From NCBI GenBank assembly GCA_003497545.1, contig DNNT01000114.1, positions 1 through 5,858 on the forward strand: a stretch of DNA of 5,858 nt, read 5' to 3'. The DNA is from Arenimonas sp. GTDB taxonomy: Bacteria > Pseudomonadota > Gammaproteobacteria > Xanthomonadales > Xanthomonadaceae. The notes below the pieces were generated by a model. It was not told where the DNA came from. It saw only the letters and a list, made by a program, of their open reading frames with translations, and ran no database searches. Of the stretch, positions 1-5,858 are shown piece by piece (positions within the stretch are counted from its first letter, which is position 1; every line of letters starts with the position of its first letter). Both the position numbers and the translations under genes were made by a program.

Positions 1-270
1 GAGCCTCTCTACGGCTACCAGATCGCCAAGCGCCTGGAGCAGACCGGCGACCCGCTGCTGGGCGGCAAGCAGAGCGCGCTCTACCCGGTGCTGCACAACC
101 TCAGCGCCGCGGGGCTGGCCGAGAGCCACGTCGAGCCGTCCGTCAGCGGCCCGCCGCGCCGCTATTACCGCATCACCACGCTGGGCAGGCAGGTGCTGGC
201 CGAATGGGCCGGCGCCTGGCGCACCACCCGCGACTCCGTCGATTCCGTGCTGGAAGGAAACCTGCGATGA
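1..270 (+). CDS. PadR-family transcriptional regulator, 3' part (N-terminus outside window)
   Basis: The frame is open from the first base to the TGA at 268-270, giving 89 visible residues. They match the PadR winged-helix pattern: a GYQI-A-RLE helix, then SALYPVLHNLSAAGL (recognition helix region), then the wing with PPRRYYRIT and the closing TLGRQVLAEW helix. PadR proteins are cytoplasmic dimeric repressors, often about 100-115 residues long in this short subclass, so only the first 15-25 residues are probably missing. The stop codon overlaps the start of the next gene (ATGA, 267-270), so the two proteins should be made together. PadR regulators commonly sit beside, and repress, genes for HAAS/sensor-type membrane proteins. 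Autoregulation of this pair is therefore likely, but the promoter lies left of the window. The family call is firm; the ligand is unknown. Confidence 0.9.
   Translation, partial: EPLYGYQIAKRLEQTGDPLLGGKQSALYPVLHNLSAAGLAESHVEPSVSGPPRRYYRITTLGRQVLAEWAGAWRTTRDSVDSVLEGNLR
251..257 (+). promoter_or_regulatory. Ribosome binding site for the sensor-domain gene
   Basis: The purine run GGAAGGAAA (252-260) ends 6 bases before the ATG at 267 and lies within the last codons of the PadR gene. It supports the ATG at 267, which overlaps the PadR stop, rather than the in-frame ATG at 204, which would put about 60 bases of overlap inside PadR and adds a non-conserved, Arg-rich leader. Confidence 0.6.
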
Positions 271-1178
271 CCGCCGCCACCCCGAAAACCATCCCCGAAT
301 ACCTCGAGCAGCTGCGCGCCGCGCTGCGCGACGCCGACCCCGCGCTGGTGCAGGACGCGCTCTACGACGCCGAGGAATACCTGCGTTCGGAGCTGGCCGA
401 AAACCCCGGCACCGACGAAGCCACGCTGCTGGCGAACATCGCCACCACCTACGGCGCGCCGGAGGAAGTGGCCGACATCTACCGCGACACCGAGGTGCAG
501 GTGACCCAGGCCCTGCGCACGCCGCCGCCGCGCCCGCGACGCGGACTGCTCGGCCGGTTCTTCGGCGTCGCCGCCGATCCGCGCGCGTGGACGGCGATGT
601 TCTACATGCTGCTGTCGCTGGCCACCGGCATCGTCTACTTCACCACGGTGGTGACGGGCCTGAGCGTGTCGGCTGGTTTCGCCATCCTCATCATCGGCAT
701 CCCGGTGTTGATCCTTTTCATCGGCCTGGTGCGCCTGCTTTCGCTGGTCGAAGGCCGGATCGTCGAGGTGCTGCTGGGCGAACGCATGCCGCGCCGGCCG
801 CTCTACGTGGGCCGCGGCCAGCCCTGGCTCACGCGCGTCGGCGCGATGTTCACCGACCCGCGCACGTGGTCCACCATGCTTTACATGCTGCTGATGATGC
901 CGCTGGGCACGGTGTACTTCACCGTGGTGGTGACGGCGCTGTCGGTGTCGCTGGGGCTGGTGTTCGGAGGCGTCGCCGGAATGCTGCACCTGGCCGGCCT
1001 GCCGGACCACTGGTTGATGTGGGACGGCGTCATCGTCACCCCGTGGCCGGGCCTGCTGCCGCTGCTGGTGCTGCTGGGCGTGCTGGGCTTCTTCGTCACG
1101 CTGCACCTGTCGCGTGGCATCGGCGTGCTGCACGGCCAGCTGGCCAAGCACCTGCTCGTCAAGACCGCCCAGCACTGA
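267..1178 (+). CDS. HAAS-like plus sensor-domain integral membrane protein
   Basis: This 303-residue protein starts at the ATG overlapping the PadR stop. Residues about 8-75 form a charged helical domain ending in YGAPEEVADIYRD (62-74), the signature of HAAS/DUF1700-type domains that accompany PadR regulators. A Pro/Arg-rich linker (residues 85-96) follows. Residues about 104-283 are membrane-embedded and resemble the 'putative sensor' family: hydrophobic segments near 111-131, 134-158, 203-224, 226-244 and 260-281, with the conserved IIGIPVL turn (142-148) and a basic cytoplasmic loop (about 160-190). The membrane region contains an internal duplication of a DPR-W-M-YMLL-G-VYFT-VVT-LSVS-G unit. 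No kinase, sigma factor or transporter motif is present. By analogy with HAAS-domain proteins it may relay a membrane signal to, or be controlled by, the adjacent PadR protein; this is inference. It converges with the MAPEG gene, 27 bases downstream. Confidence 0.8.
   Translation: MTAATPKTIPEYLEQLRAALRDADPALVQDALYDAEEYLRSELAENPGTDEATLLANIATTYGAPEEVADIYRDTEVQVTQALRTPPPRPRRGLLGRFFGVAADPRAWTAMFYMLLSLATGIVYFTTVVTGLSVSAGFAILIIGIPVLILFIGLVRLLSLVEGRIVEVLLGERMPRRPLYVGRGQPWLTRVGAMFTDPRTWSTMLYMLLMMPLGTVYFTVVVTALSVSLGLVFGGVAGMLHLAGLPDHWLMWDGVIVTPWPGLLPLLVLLGVLGFFVTLHLSRGIGVLHGQLAKHLLVKTAQH
576..956 (+). repeat. Internal duplication of a transmembrane unit within the sensor protein
   Basis: Two 34-residue units, residues 104-137 (bases 576-677) and 197-230 (bases 855-956), align without gaps and share 22 of 34 residues, counted by eye. 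Both start DPR-x-W, carry M-x-YMLL, then VYFT-x-VVT and LSVS-x-G. After copy 1 the chain continues with the GIPVLILFIGLVRLL segment; after copy 2 it diverges to a Gly-rich stretch and a longer loop (residues 240-258). A two-fold arrangement is known for the sensor family, but the identity between these two halves is high. Confidence 0.75.
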
Positions 1179-1205
1179 TTCCCGCCGGGCGTTGCAGGAG
1201 CGGCT

Positions 1206-1598
1206 TCAGGCCAGCAGCAGGGTCCAGGCCAGGCCCCACAGCGCCTGCACCACGAGCGCCAGGATGGCCAGCGAAGAGAGCGCGAAGGCCGGGCCGCGGT
1301 TGCCGGCCGGGTCCAGGTAGGCCTTCACGTACCACACGCGCGCCAGCAGCCAGGCCGCGCCGAAGGCGGCGCTCAGCCAGGGCTGGCCGAAGGCGGCCGC
1401 GGCCCACAGCGCCGGCAGGAACATCAGCGCCGATTCCTGGGTGTTCATCTGCACCCGGAAGGCGCGCTCGAAGCCTTCCGGTCCCTGCGTGGCCGGCGCC
1501 TTCACGCCATGTTTGCCACGGGCGCGGCCAACCAGGCCCATGGTGGTCATCAACAGCAGCACGGTGAGCACGGTGACGAGGGCGACGAGGGGATGCAT
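1206..1598 (-). CDS. MAPEG-family membrane protein
   Basis: The 130-residue product has the size and four-helix layout of MAPEG proteins (membrane-associated proteins in eicosanoid and glutathione metabolism). Hydrophobic segments lie near residues 3-24, 57-74, 76-92 and 104-129. The diagnostic stretch between helices 1 and 2 is present: GPEGFERAFRVQMNTQESALMFLPALW (39-65, key residues R45, R48, N52, E55), followed by the ARVWYVKAY motif (86-94). Family members are inner-membrane trimers. Some conjugate glutathione or reduce lipid peroxides, but most bacterial members have no assigned substrate. The ATG at 1596-1598 is preceded by a modest GGAG and places the first hydrophobic helix directly at the N-terminus, as in the family. 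The reading frame stays open far upstream, antisense to the oxidoreductase gene; that extension is not coding. The gene is divergent from the oxidoreductase operon. Confidence 0.88.
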   Translation of the reverse strand: MHPLVALVTVLTVLLLMTTMGLVGRARGKHGVKAPATQGPEGFERAFRVQMNTQESALMFLPALWAAAAFGQPWLSAAFGAAWLLARVWYVKAYLDPAGNRGPAFALSSLAILALVVQALWGLAWTLLLA

Positions 1599-1679
1599 GC
1601 GGGGCTCCGCGGTGGACGAGCGCGCACTGTAGCGGATTGCGGTAGGGTGGCGGCCTGACCGCGACACCGGAGCCCGACG
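1599..1679. promoter_or_regulatory. Divergent intergenic region with promoters for the MAPEG and OYE genes
   Basis: This 81-bp spacer must hold the start signals for both flanking genes. On the minus strand a TACAGT (1626-1631) lies 27 bases before the MAPEG start and is a fair -10 element, but no clear -35 is seen. On the plus strand TAGGGT (1643-1648) is a weak -10 candidate for the oxidoreductase operon and TTGCGG (1637-1642) sits too close to be its -35. GGAG at 1669-1672, 7 bases before the ATG at 1680, is a good ribosome binding site. The location is secure; the exact promoter elements are guesses. Confidence 0.45.
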
Positions 1680-2996
1680 ATGTCCGATCCCCTGGCCCAG
1701 CCACTGCGACTGCCCTGCGGCGCCGTGCTCGGCAACCGCCTGTGCAAGGCGGCCATGACCGAAGGCCTGGGCGATTCGCGCCTGCGCGCCACCGCCCGCC
1801 ACGAACGCCTCTACGAAGCCTGGAGCGAAGGCGGCGCCGGCCTGCTGGTCACCGGCAACGTGATGATCGACCACCGCGTGCTCGAGCGCCCCGGCAACGT
1901 CGCCATCGACCCGGGGTTCGCGCCCAGCGTGGACGCCGAGGCACGCGCCCGGCTGCGCGCCTGGTCCGCTGCCGGAACGCGCGGCGGCAACGCGCTGTGG
2001 ATGCAGGTGTCGCACGCCGGCCGGCAGTCGCCGCGCTACGTCACGCGCCAGCCGGTGGGGCCGTCCGACGTGCAGCTCGACCTGCTTGGCAACTACGCCC
2101 GGCCGCGCGCGCTGCGCGAGGACGAGATCCTGGCGCTGGTGAAACGTTTCGCCGAGGTGGCGGTGATCGCGCGCGAGACCGGTTTCACCGGCGTGCAGGT
2201 GCACGGCGCCCACGGCTACCTGCTGTCGAGTTTCCTTTCTCCGGTCACCAACCGGCGCACCGACGCCTGGGGCGGCCCGCTGGAGAACCGCGCGCGTTTC
2301 CTGGTCGAGGTGGTGCACGCGGTGCGCAAGGCGGTCGGCGCCGATTTCCCGGTGTCGGTGAAGCTCAACTCCGACGACTTCCGCAAGGGTGGCTTCAGCC
2401 ACGCCGACTGCCTGGGCGTGGTGCAGCTGCTCAACGGTGAAGGCATCGACCTGCTGGAGATTTCCGGCGGCAACTACGAACAGCCGCGCCTGCTCGGCCT
2501 CGGCGGCCGCGACGGCGACGCGGTGGAAGTGCGCCCCAGCACCCGCGTGCGCGAGGCGTATTTCCTCGACTACGCCGCCGCCATCCGCCGCGTGGCGACG
2601 ATGCCGCTGATGGTCACCGGCGGTTTCCGCACCCGCGCCGGAATGGAAGCCGCGCTCGCCAGCGGCGACACCGACGTGATCGGCATCGGCCGCCCCTTCT
2701 GCACCCACCCGGACGTGGCGCGCCGCCTGCTGGCCGGCGAGATCGACGAACTGCCGGCCTTCGAACACCAGCTGCACCTGCGTCCGCGCGGCCGGCTTTC
2801 GCCTGCCAGCCCCTGGCTCGCGGCGAAGATGGTGAACGTGCTCGGCGCGCAGGGCTGGTACTACCACCAGATGGAGCGCCTGGCCGACGGCCGGCCGATC
2901 GAGCCGCGCCGCGGCATGGTGCGCTCCTTCGCGCGATACTGGTGGAACGACCTGACCCGCGCCGCCACGCTGCAGCGCCGAGGAGCCACGCCATGA
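1680..2996 (+). CDS. NADH:flavin oxidoreductase, Old Yellow Enzyme family
   Basis: The 438-residue protein has the FMN-binding TIM barrel of the OYE family. Seen in order: GNRLCKAAMTE (18-28, first strand), the QVSHAGRQSP segment (109-118), VHGAHGYLLSSFLSPVTNRR (174-193) with the substrate-binding pair H175 and H178 and the proton-donor tyrosine Y180, RTDAWGGPLENR (193-204), VKLNSDDF (227-234), and the FMN-phosphate loops TGGFRT (313-318) and GIGRPF (335-340). Such enzymes use NAD(P)H to reduce activated C=C bonds of enones, enals or related compounds in the cytoplasm. The position of the YqjM redox cysteine (after the Met of the first-strand motif) is T27 here. There is no 4Fe-4S cysteine cluster or second flavin domain, so this is not a FadH-type dienoyl-CoA reductase. 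A C-terminal tail of about 60 residues, with aromatic YY and YWW pairs, follows the barrel. The gene overlaps the DUF1415 gene by ATGA. The natural substrate is unknown. Confidence 0.9.
   Translation: MSDPLAQPLRLPCGAVLGNRLCKAAMTEGLGDSRLRATARHERLYEAWSEGGAGLLVTGNVMIDHRVLERPGNVAIDPGFAPSVDAEARARLRAWSAAGTRGGNALWMQVSHAGRQSPRYVTRQPVGPSDVQLDLLGNYARPRALREDEILALVKRFAEVAVIARETGFTGVQVHGAHGYLLSSFLSPVTNRRTDAWGGPLENRARFLVEVVHAVRKAVGADFPVSVKLNSDDFRKGGFSHADCLGVVQLLNGEGIDLLEISGGNYEQPRLLGLGGRDGDAVEVRPSTRVREAYFLDYAAAIRRVATMPLMVTGGFRTRAGMEAALASGDTDVIGIGRPFCTHPDVARRLLAGEIDELPAFEHQLHLRPRGRLSPASPWLAAKMVNVLGAQGWYYHQMERLADGRPIEPRRGMVRSFARYWWNDLTRAATLQRRGATP
2981..2985 (+). promoter_or_regulatory. Ribosome binding site for the DUF1415 gene
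   Basis: AGGAG lies 7 bases before the ATG at 2993, inside the final codons of the oxidoreductase gene. It selects this start over the upstream in-frame ATG at 2942 and the downstream ATG at 3026, neither of which has a comparable site. Confidence 0.75.
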
Positions 2997-3565
2997 CCCA
3001 CGATCCCCTGCACGGCGACGAGCCCATGACCGACGAAGCGGTGGTCGCCGCTACCCGCGAATGGCTGGAGAAGGCCGTGATCGGCCTGAACCTGTGCCCC
3101 TTCGCCAAGGCCGTGCACGTGAAGCGGCAGGTGCGCTACGTGGTCAGCCAGGCCACCGACGAGGAAGGCCTGCTCGATGACCTGCTGCACGAACTGCAGC
3201 TGCTGGCCTCGGCCGACCCGGGCGACATCGAGACCACGCTGCTGATCCACCCCTACGTGCTGGCCGATTTCCTCGACTACAACGACTTCCTCGACATCGC
3301 CGACGCGGCCGTGGAGGAGGTGGGCCTGGACGGCGTGCTGCAGGTGGCCAGCTTCCACCCGAAGTACCAGTTCGCCGACAGCGACCCGGACGACATGGGC
3401 AACTACAGCAACCGCGCGCCTTACCCCACGCTGCACCTGCTGCGCGAGGAAAGCGTGGACAAGGCGGTGGCGGCCTTCCCGGACGCCGACCGCATCTACG
3501 AGGCCAACATCGAGGCCTTGCGCAAGCTGGGCCCCGAAGGCTGGAAGGCGCTCTGGCGCAAGTAG
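2993..3565 (+). CDS. DUF1415 domain-containing protein
   Basis: The 190-residue protein matches the DUF1415 family over almost its whole length. Conserved blocks are VIGLNLCPFAK (29-39), TTLLIHP (81-87), DFLDYNDFLD (92-101), QVASFHPKYQF (117-127) and NYSNRAPYPTLHLLRE (137-152). There is no signal peptide or membrane segment, so it is probably cytoplasmic. The function is not established; the invariant Cys35, the His residues of the FHP and LHLL blocks and the acidic DYNDFLD block could form a metal or active site, but this is speculation. Translation is coupled to the upstream ene-reductase by the ATGA overlap at 2993-2996, implying co-expression. The gene stops one base short of the convergent acyl-CoA dehydrogenase gene. 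The family assignment is firm. Confidence 0.9.
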   Translation: MTHDPLHGDEPMTDEAVVAATREWLEKAVIGLNLCPFAKAVHVKRQVRYVVSQATDEEGLLDDLLHELQLLASADPGDIETTLLIHPYVLADFLDYNDFLDIADAAVEEVGLDGVLQVASFHPKYQFADSDPDDMGNYSNRAPYPTLHLLREESVDKAVAAFPDADRIYEANIEALRKLGPEGWKALWRK

Positions 3566-3566
3566 C

Positions 3567-5345
<1,779 letters not shown>

Positions 5346-5376
5346 GGGGTGTGACCGGCGTTCCTGAGGAGGCCGG

Positions 5377-5382
5377 ACTGTA
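5377..5382 (-). promoter_or_regulatory. Candidate extended -10 promoter element for the acyl-CoA dehydrogenase gene
   Basis: On the minus strand, TGGTACAGT contains a -10-like TACAGT preceded by the TG of an extended -10. It would start transcription near 5370, about 25 bases before the ATG. No good -35 is seen, as expected for an extended -10 promoter. The same TACAGT hexamer lies at a similar distance before the MAPEG gene. Confidence 0.4.
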
Positions 5383-5401
5383 CCATACCCGTGCGTACGG
5401 G
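5383..5401. promoter_or_regulatory. Operator-like dyad upstream of the acyl-CoA dehydrogenase promoter
   Basis: Two overlapping inverted repeats occupy this stretch. CCATACCCGTGCGTACGG (5383-5400) has 6-base arms matching at 5 of 6 positions around a 6-base centre. CCCGT-GCGT-ACGGG (5388-5401) is a perfect 5-base-arm repeat. They fall between the -10 hexamer and the -35 position of the proposed promoter, where a repressor would block it. The CCCGT/ACGGG pair could also be a weak hairpin after the flavoprotein gene, but no T-run follows, so an intrinsic terminator is unlikely. The regulator is unknown. Confidence 0.3.
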
Positions 5402-5414
5402 CCGGGTGAACGCC

Positions 5415-5858
5415 TCAGGCCGCCAGGCCCGCCGCGTGCCCCGAGGCCCAGGCCCACTGGAAGTTGTAGCCACCCAGCCAGCCGGTGACATCCAGCACCT
5501 CGCCGACGAAATACAGGCCCGGTTGGTGCTTCGACTCCATCGTGGCCGAGGACACGCCGTCGGTGTCCACGCCGCCGAGCGTCACTTCCGCCGTGCGGTA
5601 GCCCTCGGTGCCGCTGGCCACGATCGGCCAGTGCGCCAGCTGGCGGGCCAGGTCGGGCAATTGTCGGTGGGTGAACTGGCGCATCGGCTTGCTGGGGAAC
5701 CAGGTTTCGCACAGGCGTTCAGCGAAGCGCCGCGGCAACACGTCGGCCAGCACCGTGCGCAGCTCGGCGGCGGGCTGGGCGCGCTGGCGTTCGAGCAGGA
5801 AGGCTTCGATGTCGAGTTCGGGCAGCAGGTCCAGCAGCAGTTCCTTGCCCGGTTCCCG
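5415..5858 (-). CDS. HI0933/YhiN-family FAD-dependent flavoprotein, C-terminal part
   Basis: The frame is open from the right edge to the TGA at 5415-5417, giving the last 147 residues; the N-terminus with the FAD Rossmann motif is outside the window. The visible part begins in the helical insert (LLLDLLPELDIEAFLLERQ) and continues through FPSKPMRQFTHRQLPDLARQ. It ends with the strongly conserved block TAEVTLGGVDTDGVSSATME, PGLYFVGEVLDVTGWLGGYN and FQWAWASGHAAG. That last block is diagnostic of the HI0933/YhiN (COG2081) flavoproteins, usually about 390-420 residues, annotated as NAD(P)/FAD-dependent oxidoreductases or aminoacetone-oxidase-like, with no firmly known physiological substrate in most bacteria. 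It is on the same strand as the acyl-CoA dehydrogenase and 69 bp upstream of it, so read-through is possible, but the downstream gene appears to have its own promoter. The ORF has no frameshift in the visible part. Confidence 0.9.
   Translation of the reverse strand, partial: REPGKELLLDLLPELDIEAFLLERQRAQPAAELRTVLADVLPRRFAERLCETWFPSKPMRQFTHRQLPDLARQLAHWPIVASGTEGYRTAEVTLGGVDTDGVSSATMESKHQPGLYFVGEVLDVTGWLGGYNFQWAWASGHAAGLAA

Noticed and set aside
204..266. Upstream in-frame start for the sensor gene
   Set aside because: It would extend 21 residues into the PadR gene with a basic, non-conserved leader. The ATG at 267 has a good ribosome site and the typical ATGA overlap.
165..1175. Minus-strand open frame antisense to the PadR and sensor genes
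   Set aside because: The composition is dominated by His, Gln, Arg and Ala with no motif. The plus strand carries two recognisable proteins.
1179..1205. Possible terminator between the convergent sensor and MAPEG genes
   Set aside because: Only a 4-base GCCG/CGGC pairing with a long loop is present and no T-run on either strand.
587..1567. Plus-strand frame overlapping the sensor and MAPEG genes
   Set aside because: Arg/Ala/Pro-rich out-of-frame translation crossing a convergent gene junction; no motif and no ribosome site.
1599..2867. Upstream extension of the MAPEG frame, which would give a 553-residue fusion
   Set aside because: The added part lies antisense to the oxidoreductase gene and is low-complexity. 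The MAPEG protein starts naturally at the ATG at 1598 with its first membrane helix.
3548..3559. GCGC-TCTG-GCGC hairpin near the end of the DUF1415 gene
   Set aside because: The stem is only 4 pairs and is not followed by a T-run. Such GC pairings are frequent by chance in this base composition.

Overview
The window is very GC-rich DNA with tightly packed genes and strong G/C preference at third codon positions. The gene set (a DUF1415 protein, a FadE/DmdC-like acyl-CoA dehydrogenase with the large C-terminal domain, an HI0933/YhiN-type flavoprotein, and a PadR plus HAAS/sensor membrane protein pair) fits a gammaproteobacterium. The Lysobacterales/Xanthomonadales (Lysobacter, Luteimonas or Rhodanobacter-like) is the best guess. 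This placement is inferred from protein style and base composition, not from a marker gene.

Layout. (1) Positions 1-1178, plus strand: the 3' part of a PadR-family repressor gene, overlapping by ATGA with a gene for a membrane protein made of a HAAS-like helical domain and a 'putative sensor' transmembrane domain. (2) Positions 1206-1598, minus strand: a small four-helix MAPEG-family membrane protein, convergent with the sensor gene. (3) Positions 1680-3565, plus strand: a two-gene operon, again joined by an ATGA overlap, encoding an Old Yellow Enzyme-type NADH:flavin oxidoreductase and a DUF1415 protein of unknown function. It is divergent from the MAPEG gene across an 81-bp spacer. (4) Positions 3567-5345, minus strand: a long acyl-CoA dehydrogenase whose stop codon lies one base from that of the DUF1415 gene. 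(5) Positions 5415-5858, minus strand: the C-terminal part of an HI0933/YhiN-family FAD flavoprotein that runs off the right edge.

How the genes may relate. Three of the six genes encode flavoenzymes (OYE, acyl-CoA dehydrogenase, HI0933 flavoprotein), and MAPEG proteins act on lipophilic or glutathione-linked substrates, so regions 2-5 have a lipid/redox housekeeping flavour. Apart from the two ATGA-coupled pairs, nothing shows that the genes form one pathway. The PadR/sensor pair looks like a self-contained envelope-stress or signal-responsive module.

I found no RNA genes, CRISPR arrays, insertion sequences, integrase or attachment sites, and no intrinsic terminator with a U-tract. No stretch over 300 bases lacks a gene. 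I see no strong evidence for an undescribed system. The best leads are the coupling of DUF1415 to an ene-reductase, the HAAS/sensor pair, and an operator-like dyad next to the acyl-CoA dehydrogenase promoter.
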